The notes under the pieces are model-generated. The model was not told the DNA's origin and made no database searches. It saw only the letters and a program-made list of their open reading frames with translations. The translations under genes were made by a program, and so were the position numbers. Positions 50,641-58,705 of a DNA stretch of 64,000 bases are shown here, piece after piece. The stretch comes from Streptomyces globosus (lineage in GTDB: Bacteria > Actinomycetota > Actinomycetes > Streptomycetales > Streptomycetaceae), in NCBI RefSeq assembly GCF_003325375.1, contig NZ_CP030862.1, positions 4,157,501 to 4,221,500 of the forward strand, in the 5' to 3' direction. Each line of letters starts with the position of its first letter. The stretch's first letter is position 1.

Positions 50641-51120
50641 TCAGGCGGCGTCCGCGGCCCTGCGCAGCTCCGCCGCGTCCAGCCGCTTCATCGTGAGCAT
50701 GGCGGCGGTGGCGCGGGCCGCCCGGCCCGGGTCCGCGTCGGTGACCAGGTCGATCACTCCGGGCGGGATGACCTGCCAGGACACCCCGAACCGGTCCTTG
50801 ACCCAGCCGCAGGCGGACTCCTCGCCGCCGTCGCCCACGAGGGTGTCGTAGTAGCGGTCCGCCTCCGCCTGGTCGTCGCAGTGGATCTGGAAGGAGATCG
50901 CCTCGGAGAAGCGGAACTCCGGGCCGCCGTTGAGGCCGACGAACTTCTGCCCGTTGACCTCGAACTCGACGGTCAGCACCTCGCCGGCCCGGTCGGGCAC
51001 GGCGTCGGTGTAGTGGGCCGTCCTGCCGATCCGCCCGTCCTTGAAGACGGACACGTAGTACGCGGCGGCGGCCTCGACCTCCCCGTCGAACCACAGGCAC
51101 GTGGTGAAGCCCTTGCTCAT
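50641..51120 (-). CDS. VOC-superfamily protein (PhnB/3-demethylubiquinone-methyltransferase-like)
   Basis: 159 residues with the paired beta-alpha-beta-beta-beta units of the VOC fold: GFTTCLWFDGEVEAAAAYYVSVFKDGRIG, VEFEVNGQKFVGLNGGPEFRFSEAISFQIHCDDQAEADRYYDTLV, CGWVKDRFGVSWQVIPP. The family includes glyoxalase and PhnB-like proteins; the metal set is only partly recognisable. ATG at 51120 is clear. It is convergent with the sirtuin gene. Function unknown. Confidence 0.9.
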   Translation of the reverse strand: MSKGFTTCLWFDGEVEAAAAYYVSVFKDGRIGRTAHYTDAVPDRAGEVLTVEFEVNGQKFVGLNGGPEFRFSEAISFQIHCDDQAEADRYYDTLVGDGGEESACGWVKDRFGVSWQVIPPGVIDLVTDADPGRAARATAAMLTMKRLDAAELRRAADAA

Positions 51121-51255
51121 GACTGCCTCCAGGAGGGTGCGCGGGGGCGCCCGGCCGGGCGCCGCCCCGTGTCCCTTGTAGACCGGCCCCGGGCCCCGGA
51201 TTCATCGGTGGCCCGGGGCCAGGTGCGCCGGGTGCCCGGAGTGCACCCGTTCGGA

Positions 51256-54200
51256 CTACGCCTCGCCCGCGGCGCCCTTCGCCAGCATCCGGTCGACGAC
51301 GCGCTCGGCGGCGCGGCCGTCGTCCAGGTCGCAGAACTCGGCGCGGAACGCGGCGCGCGCGTCCTTGTACTGCTCGCCGAGGGCGTCGGCGTTGCGGATG
51401 GCCTCGACGAGGGCGGCCGAGTCGTCCAGGAGCGGGCCGGGGGCCTTCTCCGCCAGGTCGAAGTTGAAGCCGCGCAGTGTGGACCGGTAGTGCTCCAGGT
51501 CGTAGGTGAAGAGCAGGATCGGCCGGTCGGTCAGCGCGAAGTCGAACAGGGCCGAGGAGTAGTCCGAGACCAGCACGTCGGCGACGAGCAGCAGGTCCGT
51601 CGGGTCGGGCCAGCGGGAGACGTCGACGACGAAGCCGTCGCGGGCCCGGTCGCGGACCTGCTCGGTGACGTGGTGGTGGCCGCGGACGAGCAGGACGTGG
51701 TCCTCGCCGAGCTCGCGGCGCGCCGCGTCGAGGTCGATCTGCAGGTCGAGCTTGTAGCCGCCGGACCAGTCCTCGCGGTTCTCCCGCCAGGTCGGCATGT
51801 ACAGGACGACCTTCTTGCCCTCGGGCAGGCCGAGCCGGCGCCGGACCTCGGCGATCCGCTCGGCGTCGGGGCGGACGAGCGCGTCGGTGCGGGGGGCGCC
51901 GGACTCGATGACCTCGCCCTCGTAGCCGAGCGCCCGCTTGAGGATCGGGGTGGCGTACGAGCTCGGGGAGGCGAGCAGGGTCCACTGGGCGCTGTCGTGC
52001 TCCAGGCCCTCCAGGATGTCGGGGCTCGTGTAGTAGTCGTGGATGAAGTCGTGGCCGATCTCCTTGATCGGCGTGCCGTGCCAGGTCTGGACGACGACCT
52101 GGCCCGGGCGGCGCCGGAAGCGGCGCGGCACGCTGTCGTTCACGACGTAGTAGCGGGCGCGGGCGAGGGCGTCCCAGGCCTCGACGCTGTCGTGCTGGAC
52201 GGCGCGGGCGGTCGGCGGGACCTCGGTGCGGCCGTCCCGGACCAGCCAGACGTGGTCGAGCTTCTCGCCGCGCCGCAGGAGCTCCTCGTGGATGGCGCGG
52301 GGCGAGTCGCCGCCGCCGTGGCCCTGGAAGGCGTCGTAGACGACGACGTCCTTCAGCGGCAGGGCACGGCGCGCCGGGTAGGTCTCGAAGCGCAGGACGC
52401 GCTGGGCGTACCGGGAGCGGTCGTGCGGGCTCAGCATGGGGTCGGCGACGAGCACCATGCGGTCGTGGAAGCGGGCCTCGACGCGCATCCGGCGGCCCTC
52501 GGCGGAGAGGGCGACGGGGCCGGCGTGCAGCGCGGTCGGCGCGAACTGGACCGGGGCGCCGCGGTCGACGCCGAGCAGGCCGGCGGTGGTGCCGCCCTGG
52601 GAGACGGGGCGCAGGGTGGGCCACCAGCGGCCGCTGGGCAGGGTGGTGCGGCCCGCGTACGGCTCGGGGAGGAGGGGCGCGAAGGCCGTCTCGAAGCGGT
52701 CGCCGTCCCGGGTGACGGGGTAGCTGAACTCGACGCCGCGGGCGTCGTGGAAGACGAGCTCGTACGGCTCGTCGGTCGGGGCGGTGAAGCGGCCGGCCAG
52801 GGTGATGGTGCCGTCCTGGGCGGAGACGGAGTCGACGAGCGGCGGCGAGGGCTGCACCGAGAGGGTGAGGTGGCCGGTGTTGCCGCGCTTGGCGTAGACG
52901 GACCGGCCGGTGTCCCCGCCGGGCAGCGGCAGGACGAGTCCGGCGAAGCCGGCGCGCTCGTCGTGCGCGAGGCGGTGTTCGCGGCCGTCTGCTCCGGTGA
53001 CGGAGAGGCTCCACGGCTCGGGGGCCCACTCGCCGGGGCCGGTCTCGGCGTCCGGTACGGCGGCCAGGTCGGCGAGCGGCACGCGGGCGGTGAACGGGGT
53101 GCGGCCGCCGCGCGGGGTGCCGGTCTCGACGGGGAAGGTGGCGGTGGTGCCGGTGGAGACGTGCACCGCGCGCAGGGCGGCGCCGCTGATGCCCGCGGCG
53201 AGCTCGCCGGCCACTTCGAGGGCGTCGTCGCCGCTGGGGCGGACGTCGAGGGCGCGGGCGCGGACGACCTCGACCTGGATGGTCAGGGCGCCCTGGGCGT
53301 TGGGGAGGATCCGGACGTCGGGGGCCACCCAGTGGGAGGGCGGGTTCTGGCCGGTGTCGGACTCGCCGCCCTTGAGGCGGGCGCGGTGGAGGCCGCCGGG
53401 GCCGGTGACGGCGATGGAGGTCGTCCATATGCCGTCGCGCCACTTGCCGCCGGACTGGAAGACGCTCGGGTCGACGACGGCGGCGAAGCCGGCCCAGTCG
53501 GCGTGGCGCAGCGCGAGGTGCGGGGCGTTGACGGTGGCCATCGGGGAGGCGACGGTGCGGGCGCCCACGACGGTGCGGCGGCGCTTGCCGCCCTCGCGGA
53601 AGACGAGCGCCTTGCGGGAGGCGAGGCGGTTCTCGGCGCCGAGGTGGCCGGGGATCGCGTAGCCGCGCAGGAGCAGCTTGCCGTCCTTCCAGACGGCCTG
53701 CTCCAGGCGGCTGACGACGCGGCGCTCGCGGGTGCCGAGCGTGAGGAGCCTGGCGGGGACCGGCGGGCGGCCCTGCAGGAAGGGGTAGTCGGCCTGCGGG
53801 CGGGCGAGGCCCTTGACGGGCACGCTGTAGTCGTAGTCGCGCTGGTGGTGGCAGAGGGCGATGAAGTCCTCCACGCGGCCCTCGGCGGCCAGGTACGCCT
53901 TGAGGCGGTCGGCGACGGTGAGGTTCGGCCACGGTTCGGGGCCGATCTCCTTGATGAGGCCGCCGACGTGCTCGACGAACGCGGCGCGGAACTCGGGGCC
54001 GCCCTCGCCGACGTACTTGTAGATGAGCGGGAGTTCCTCGCTCAGCACGTTGTGGTCGTAGTCGCGCAGGTAGCGGGTGTACTTCGCGCCCTGCTTGGCC
54101 TTGAGGGCCTCGCGGACCAGGCGGACGGAGGTGACGCGGTCGATGACGGAGACCGGGTCGGTGGAGCGCTGGGTGATGGAGCGCTCGCCGGTCTCGCGGA

Positions 54201-54831
54201 CCCGCCAGTGGTAGACGCAGTCGCTCAGGATGTCGACGCTGGAGGCGAAGTAGTGCGCGGGGATGCTGACCGGGGCGTCCTCGTACAGGATGCCCTCGGG
54301 GTACTGGAAGCCGTGCTCGTCCCAGAAGCTGCGGCGGTAGACCTTGTTCCAGGCGGTGCGGTCGGTGACGAGCGCGGGGAACTTGGAGATGTGGGTCTTC
54401 AGCTGCGTCCTGGCGAAGGCCGCCCGGTGGCCCCAGGACTGCTGCATGCCGACGGAGCGGAAGCGCTTGACGTTGCCGCCGGCGAAGTCGGAGCCGGTCT
54501 CGTCGAGGGCGGCGATGAGCCGCTCGTACGCGTAGTCCGGCATGGTGTCGTCGCTGTCGACGAAGGCCAGGTACTCGGTTCCCTCGATGAGGTGCCGGGC
54601 GCCGACGTTGCGGGCGGCGCCGAGGCCGGCGTTCTCCTGCATGACCACCCGGAACCGCTTGTCCCGCGCGGCGAAGGCCTTGGCGATGGCGGCGCTGTTG
54701 TCCGTGGAACCGTCGTCGACCAGGATGCACTCGAAGTCGGCGAACGTCTGGGCGGCGATGGACTCCAGGCACTCGTCGAGGTAGAGCTCGACGTTGTAGA
54801 CGGGGACGACGATGCTCAGGCGCGGGGGCAT
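51256..54831 (-). CDS. Bifunctional GT2 glycosyltransferase / CDP-glycerol glycerophosphotransferase
   Basis: 1191 residues. The first ~330 are a GT2 transferase (RLSIVVPVYNVELYLDECLESI, LVDDGSTDNS, FVDSDDTMPDYAYE). The centre (about 400-810) is beta-rich with no clear activity, perhaps a fold like those between domains of TarS-type enzymes. The last ~370 are a TagB/TagF-type glycerophosphotransferase with TWHGTPIKEIG near 910 and SDYSSALFDFAL near 1090. It should build a polyol-phosphate wall or capsule polymer, with the GT adding sugar. No other teichoic acid gene is in the window. ATG at 54831; a probable promoter is at 54888-54916. Acts at the inner membrane face. Confidence 0.93.
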   Translation of the reverse strand: MPPRLSIVVPVYNVELYLDECLESIAAQTFADFECILVDDGSTDNSAAIAKAFAARDKRFRVVMQENAGLGAARNVGARHLIEGTEYLAFVDSDDTMPDYAYERLIAALDETGSDFAGGNVKRFRSVGMQQSWGHRAAFARTQLKTHISKFPALVTDRTAWNKVYRRSFWDEHGFQYPEGILYEDAPVSIPAHYFASSVDILSDCVYHWRVRETGERSITQRSTDPVSVIDRVTSVRLVREALKAKQGAKYTRYLRDYDHNVLSEELPLIYKYVGEGGPEFRAAFVEHVGGLIKEIGPEPWPNLTVADRLKAYLAAEGRVEDFIALCHHQRDYDYSVPVKGLARPQADYPFLQGRPPVPARLLTLGTRERRVVSRLEQAVWKDGKLLLRGYAIPGHLGAENRLASRKALVFREGGKRRRTVVGARTVASPMATVNAPHLALRHADWAGFAAVVDPSVFQSGGKWRDGIWTTSIAVTGPGGLHRARLKGGESDTGQNPPSHWVAPDVRILPNAQGALTIQVEVVRARALDVRPSGDDALEVAGELAAGISGAALRAVHVSTGTTATFPVETGTPRGGRTPFTARVPLADLAAVPDAETGPGEWAPEPWSLSVTGADGREHRLAHDERAGFAGLVLPLPGGDTGRSVYAKRGNTGHLTLSVQPSPPLVDSVSAQDGTITLAGRFTAPTDEPYELVFHDARGVEFSYPVTRDGDRFETAFAPLLPEPYAGRTTLPSGRWWPTLRPVSQGGTTAGLLGVDRGAPVQFAPTALHAGPVALSAEGRRMRVEARFHDRMVLVADPMLSPHDRSRYAQRVLRFETYPARRALPLKDVVVYDAFQGHGGGDSPRAIHEELLRRGEKLDHVWLVRDGRTEVPPTARAVQHDSVEAWDALARARYYVVNDSVPRRFRRRPGQVVVQTWHGTPIKEIGHDFIHDYYTSPDILEGLEHDSAQWTLLASPSSYATPILKRALGYEGEVIESGAPRTDALVRPDAERIAEVRRRLGLPEGKKVVLYMPTWRENREDWSGGYKLDLQIDLDAARRELGEDHVLLVRGHHHVTEQVRDRARDGFVVDVSRWPDPTDLLLVADVLVSDYSSALFDFALTDRPILLFTYDLEHYRSTLRGFNFDLAEKAPGPLLDDSAALVEAIRNADALGEQYKDARAAFRAEFCDLDDGRAAERVVDRMLAKGAAGEA

Positions 54832-54887
54832 GGGGTGCGGGTTCTCCAGCGTGGGGAAAGCTCTTGGGATGATCAGTAGGTGAGAGC

Positions 54888-54916
54888 ATCCTACTCGGTT
54901 ACAGGATGATAAAGTC
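54888..54916 (-). promoter_or_regulatory. Possible promoter of the glycosyltransferase gene
   Basis: On the minus strand TAGGAT (54893-54888) matches the principal sigma -10, with GACTTT 17 bp upstream as a weak -35. The stretch is unusually AT-rich for this DNA. Confidence 0.35.
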
Positions 54917-55011
54917 CCCCCATCCTGGACATATCCCATGGTCCGCCGGGACGGACGGCAAAGAATTCCGCCGCCCGTCACCTCGGCGTCGGTGTCCGGC
55001 CGAACCCCCGC

Positions 55012-55383
55012 TCAGATTTCGAGCTCGGCCTCGATCTTCTTCAGCTGGTGCCGGGCCATGGCCAGGTTGGCGCGGCCGCGGTCCAGCGCGAGGTACAGGA
55101 AGAAGCCCGAGGAGCCGCGGCCCTTCATCAGCCGGATCAGGTGGTACTGGCCGCCGAGGGTGATGAGGATGTCCTCGATCTCGTCCTTGAGGCCGAGCAT
55201 CTCCATCGTGCGGACCTTCGCCCGGACCACGTCGGTGTTGCCGGCCGCGGCGACGCCCAGGTCGAGTTCCTTGCCGCCGCCGACGGTGCCGAGCGCCATG
55301 CCGCTGCCGTAGTCGACGAGTGCGGCGCCGATCGCGCCGTCGATCACGGTGGTCGCTTCCTTGAGCGCGGTTTCGACGTTCAC
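55012..55383 (-). CDS. Roadblock/LC7 domain protein (last of run)
   Basis: 123 residues, one roadblock fold: TTVIDGAIGAALVDYGSGMALGTVG, AAAGNTDVVRAKVRTME, DEIEDILITLGGQYHLIRLMKG, SGFFLYLALDRGRANLAMARHQLKKIE. Roadblock proteins (MglB/CvnB type) dimerise and control small GTPases. It lies 43 bp downstream of the next roadblock gene and ends the set. No GTPase is encoded nearby. Confidence 0.93.
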   Translation of the reverse strand: MNVETALKEATTVIDGAIGAALVDYGSGMALGTVGGGKELDLGVAAAGNTDVVRAKVRTMEMLGLKDEIEDILITLGGQYHLIRLMKGRGSSGFFLYLALDRGRANLAMARHQLKKIEAELEI

Positions 55384-55426
55384 GGTGTGTTCCTCTTTCT
55401 TCGGGTGGTGGGGTGCTGCATGCGGG

Positions 55427-55903
55427 TCAGCCGGCCGGCCCCGGCCGCGCCGGCGGGAGCGCGGGCGGCAGCGGGGGCCGGGGCGGGGCGGTTGCCGCGA
55501 CCCGGCGGGCCAGGGTGTGGTCGAGCAGCTCCGCTATGCGGAGGCTGGATCGGCGGGCTTCGAGGTGCAGCCGGCCCACGTTGACGCGGGGTTCCGCGAT
55601 CAGGGTGAGGACGGCGGCGTCGCCGGCCGCGTAGGTGGCCACGTAGCCGTGCTCGCCGCGGACGAGCAGTTCGCGGAAGCCGCCCTGCCCGGTGCTGTCG
55701 CTGAGCCGCTGGGCCACCCCGAGGGCGGCCGCGGTCAGGGCCGCGACGGCCTCGACCTCGGTGGCGGCGCTGTCCTGCGCGAGGACCAGCCCGTCGGAGC
55801 TGCCGGCCAGGGCACCGCTGAGCTGCGGGACCCGGGCTCGGAGCCGGCGGAGCTCGGCGAGTATCTCGGCTTCGGCCTCGGCGGGCACCATCGCCGTGCT
55901 CAT
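55427..55903 (-). CDS. Roadblock/LC7 domain protein (middle)
   Basis: 158 residues: RRLRARVPQLSGALAGSSDGLVLAQDS, AVAALTAAALGVAQRLSDSTG, FRELLVRGEHGYVATYAAGDAAVLTLIAEP and VNVGRLHLEARRSSLRIAELL give a full roadblock fold, then a Pro/Ala-rich tail of about 25 residues. AGGAG precedes the ATG. It is separated from the PATAN-like gene by 98 bp, a longer gap than others in the run, so it may have its own promoter. Confidence 0.92.
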   Translation of the reverse strand: MSTAMVPAEAEAEILAELRRLRARVPQLSGALAGSSDGLVLAQDSAATEVEAVAALTAAALGVAQRLSDSTGQGGFRELLVRGEHGYVATYAAGDAAVLTLIAEPRVNVGRLHLEARRSSLRIAELLDHTLARRVAATAPPRPPLPPALPPARPGPAG

Positions 55904-56001
55904 GTCGGCTCTTCTCCTTTCGGGCTGCCCCCGCTCGGAGCGGTCGGCGCGCTCGGGGCGGTCGGCGCGCTCGGAGCGCAGAGCCGGTCGCAGCGGGAGC
56001 C

Positions 56002-56781
56002 TCACAGGCTTGCCTCCAGTGCGTCGCGTAACCGGCGGAGCAGCGCCACGTCCGGGGATTGGGTGTCGGTCATCCATTCGGGCAGGGTGGTCGCGGCGCG
56101 CACCGCCCGGACCGGCGCGAGCGGGGTCTCCACCAGGCCGGCCGCGGCCAGCCGCCGCACGTCGAGGAGGGTGTGGAAGGCCGGCCGGCCCAGCACCCAG
56201 GCGAGGTCCGCCGGGGTCCGCAGGCCGTCCGCATACGCGAGCAGGGCGCGCTGGCGGGCCGTGACGGTCTGGCCGGGGGCGGCGGAGCGGGGCACCACGG
56301 GGGAGGTGTCGAGCTGCGGGTAGGGCCACACCGCGTCGAGCAGCTCCCGCCGGCGCCGGGTCTCGCGCTCGACGGCCGCGGCCGGGACGGAGCGGACGGA
56401 GCCGATCCAGTGGGTGGCGCCGCGGCGGAACCGCGAGGGGCCGCTCCCCGGGGAGAGGGCGAAGAAGGCGGCGTCGAAGATGGCGGCGAGGTGGCATATC
56501 TCCAGTTCGCCGCCGGCGAGGCCGCCGCTGTCCACGAGGAAGCGGGCGACCTGGCGGCGGGCGCCGGCCCGGTCGACGGCCTCGCGCCAGCGTTCGGGGG
56601 CGAGGCTCCCGCCGGTGGTGAGGAGGACGTCGAGGCCGGGGGTGGCGGGGCTCTCCGCGTGGACGATGCGGCCGTCCTCCAGGAAGAGGGTGCCGCGGTC
56701 GCGGAGCAGGGCGCCGGTGGCGCGCTCGGCGGCGAGGCGGGTGAGCAGCGGGGACACGGCGGCGGTGGCGAGGCCGGTCAT
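56002..56781 (-). CDS. PATAN/DUF4388-like protein in a roadblock operon
   Basis: 259 residues. The first half carries RATGALLRDRGTLFLEDGRIVHAESPATPGLDVLLT, the hallmark of PATAN/DUF4388 domains (a G-x-L-x-F-x-x-G-x-I-x-x-A pattern), then ELEICHLAAIFDAAFFAL. The second half has RGATHWIGSVR and a winged-helix-like stretch ARQRALLAYADGLRTPADLAWVLGRPAFHTLLDVRRLAAAGLVE. PATAN proteins in other bacteria take part in GTPase and gliding or polarity systems. Its start overlaps the upstream roadblock stop (ATGA). Exact partners unknown. Confidence 0.8.
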   Translation of the reverse strand: MTGLATAAVSPLLTRLAAERATGALLRDRGTLFLEDGRIVHAESPATPGLDVLLTTGGSLAPERWREAVDRAGARRQVARFLVDSGGLAGGELEICHLAAIFDAAFFALSPGSGPSRFRRGATHWIGSVRSVPAAAVERETRRRRELLDAVWPYPQLDTSPVVPRSAAPGQTVTARQRALLAYADGLRTPADLAWVLGRPAFHTLLDVRRLAAAGLVETPLAPVRAVRAATTLPEWMTDTQSPDVALLRRLRDALEASL

Positions 56782-57188
56782 CTGAGCACCAGCCCCTCCG
56801 CGAGGGCCCTGAGTCTGTGCCGGGCGAGGGCCAGGTTGCCCTCGGTGCGGTCCAGCCACAGGTGGAGGAAGACGCTGCTGTCGAAGCTGGTCTCGACGAA
56901 GCGGAGCACGTGGTAGCCGCTGCGGGTGGTCACGATCACGTCCTCCACGGGCTGGGCCCGGTCGGCCGCGGCACCCGGCGCCGCATCGGGGCCCGCCTGC
57001 GCGAACGACTCGTACTCGGCGGCCGCCCGGGCCAGCTCCGCCGTCTCGGCCGCGGTGGTCTCGTGGTCCCCGACCGGCGAGTCCCCGGCGGTCCCCAGGG
57101 CCAGCCCGCTGCTCCAGTCCACCAGCGCGGCGCCGCGTGCACCGGGCAGCGCCATGGCTTCGAGCAGGCATTCGTCGATCCCGGGCAA
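56778..57188 (-). CDS. Roadblock/LC7 domain protein (first of run, TTG start)
   Basis: 136 residues: DECLLEAMALPGARGAALVDWSSGLALGTAG, QPVEDVIVTTRSGYHVLRFVETS, SSVFLHLWLDRTEGNLALARHRLRALAEGL. It starts at TTG 57188, supported by a strong GGGAGGGGAG upstream; an ATG 33 bp in would cut the first helix. A charged insertion (GDHETTAAETAELARAAAEYESFAQAGPDAAPG) is longer than in the other two. Overlaps the next gene by 4 bp. Confidence 0.88.
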   Translation of the reverse strand: MPGIDECLLEAMALPGARGAALVDWSSGLALGTAGDSPVGDHETTAAETAELARAAAEYESFAQAGPDAAPGAAADRAQPVEDVIVTTRSGYHVLRFVETSFDSSVFLHLWLDRTEGNLALARHRLRALAEGLVLR

Positions 57189-57349
57189 CGCGGGCTCCCC
57201 TCCCGGCCAGATGTGCGAAGTGCACGGTCCTTCGGCGCGACAGGAGGGAACCTACTCAAGTTCCGCAGCGTGCAACGGCCTTCCGGCATTTTCCGCGGGA
57301 ACATGCGCGGAACCGCGCGACACCTTGGCTGGAACCCGACAACTTTTGA

Positions 57350-57368
57350 CCGTGATTGCTGATCACGG
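57350..57368. promoter_or_regulatory. CCGTGAT-N5-ATCACGG inverted repeat between divergent genes
   Basis: A 7-bp perfect inverted repeat 162 bp upstream of the roadblock operon and 99 bp upstream of the PucR-like gene. Three GGAAC boxes (57247, 57298, 57331 area) stand between it and the roadblock start. Could bind the PucR-type regulator. Confidence 0.45.
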
Positions 57369-57466
57369 CGCGGCGGGTGTCCGACGGCCGCCCCTTGCGG
57401 ACCCGCCGGCACAGGGGCCGCCCCGGCCCTGTCCACCGGTCCGGCTTCCGTGCCACCCTGCCCCTC

Positions 57467-58675
57467 ATGGAGCCGATCATCATCGACGAGATACGGGAGG
57501 ACCTCTCCCGCCGCATCGCCGTGGCGGCGGACCGGCTCGCCGAGCGGACGCTGGCCGACGACCCCGCGTACGCCGCCCTCCTCGGCCGCACCGAGCTGCG
57601 CGACCGGATCCACCACAGCCTCGCGCAGTCCGTCGACGGGCTGGTGCGCAGCTCGCGCGGACTGCCGGTCGAGCTCGCCGACGCCCGGGCGACGGGGACG
57701 CTGCGCGCCGAACAGGGCCTGCCGCTCGCCTCCCTGCTGCGCACGTACCGACGCGGCGGCCGGCTGCTCTGGCACACCCTCACCGAGGCGGTCACGGCGC
57801 ACGACCCGGGCGCGCTGCCGCGGCTGCTGCCGCTCGCGTCCGTCCTGTGGGACGTCCTGGACCAGATGACGGACGCGGTGGCGGAGGCGTACCGGCGTAC
57901 GGAGGCGGCGCGCTGCGACCGCGACCGGGAGCGCCGCGCGGCCCTGCTGGAGACGCTGCTGGACGGCGGGGGCGCCGCCGACGGCCCGGCCGTCTCCGAG
58001 GCGGCGGCGCAGCTCGGGCTCCCCGAGCGGGGCCGGTTCGCGGTCGTCGCCGTCGGCCCCGGGGCCGCCGGCGGCGTACCGGCCGAGGCGCCGGCCGCGG
58101 CCGGGCCGCGGGTGCTGTGGCGGGTCCGCTCCGACGGCGGGACCGGTCTGGTGGACCTCGGCCGGCACCCGCTGGAGGCGGTCCGGGAGCTGCTGGCCCC
58201 GCTGGGGGTGCGGGCGGGCATCAGCCCGGTGGTGGAGGCGCCCGGCGACCTGCCGCGGGCGCGCTGGCTGGCCGCGCTCGCCCTGCGCACCGTCCCCGCC
58301 CCGGCGGGCACCGGCGCGGCGCTGCTCGACGAGCGGCTGCCGATGGCGCTGGTGGCCGCGCAGGCCGAACTGGCGGACCGGCTGCGGCAGGTGGTGCTCG
58401 GCCCGGTGCTGGCGCTGCCCGCGGAGGACTGCCGGGTGCTGCTGGGCACGCTGGGCACCTGGCTGACCTGCCAGGGCTCGACGACGCTGGCCGCGCAGCG
58501 CCTGTACTGCCACCGCAACACCGTCTCCAACCGGCTGCGCCGCCTGGAGCAGCTGACGGGCCGCTCGCTGTCCGACCCGGCGCACGTGGTCGAACTGTCC
58601 CTGGCCCACACGGCGTACCTCCAGCACCCCGCCTCGGCCGCGCTACGGCGCCCCCGCCCGCGCAGGGCGCCGTAG
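57467..58675 (+). CDS. PucR-type transcriptional regulator
   Basis: 402 residues. A long helical N-terminal half (IREDLSRRIAVAADRLAE, RTYRRGGRLLWHTLTEAVTAHD, DQMTDAVAEAYRRTEAA) precedes the C-terminal PucR helix-turn-helix (LGTWLTCQGSTTLAAQRLYCHRNTVSNRLRRLEQLTGRSLSDP, about 330-380). The layout is that of the RsbT-co-antagonist-like/PucR regulators common in streptomycetes. It is divergent from the roadblock operon 278 bp away and tail-to-tail with another PucR-type gene. Target and effector unknown. ATG at 57467 has a poor ribosome site. Confidence 0.88.
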   Translation: MEPIIIDEIREDLSRRIAVAADRLAERTLADDPAYAALLGRTELRDRIHHSLAQSVDGLVRSSRGLPVELADARATGTLRAEQGLPLASLLRTYRRGGRLLWHTLTEAVTAHDPGALPRLLPLASVLWDVLDQMTDAVAEAYRRTEAARCDRDRERRAALLETLLDGGGAADGPAVSEAAAQLGLPERGRFAVVAVGPGAAGGVPAEAPAAAGPRVLWRVRSDGGTGLVDLGRHPLEAVRELLAPLGVRAGISPVVEAPGDLPRARWLAALALRTVPAPAGTGAALLDERLPMALVAAQAELADRLRQVVLGPVLALPAEDCRVLLGTLGTWLTCQGSTTLAAQRLYCHRNTVSNRLRRLEQLTGRSLSDPAHVVELSLAHTAYLQHPASAALRRPRPRRAP

Positions 58676-58705
58676 CAGCCGGCCGGGGCCTCGGACGGGG
58701 CGCGT

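Noticed and set aside
55012..57188. A conservon (cvn) operon
   Set aside because: No CvnA sensor kinase, CvnC DUF742 or CvnD GTPase is present; only roadblock and PATAN-like genes.
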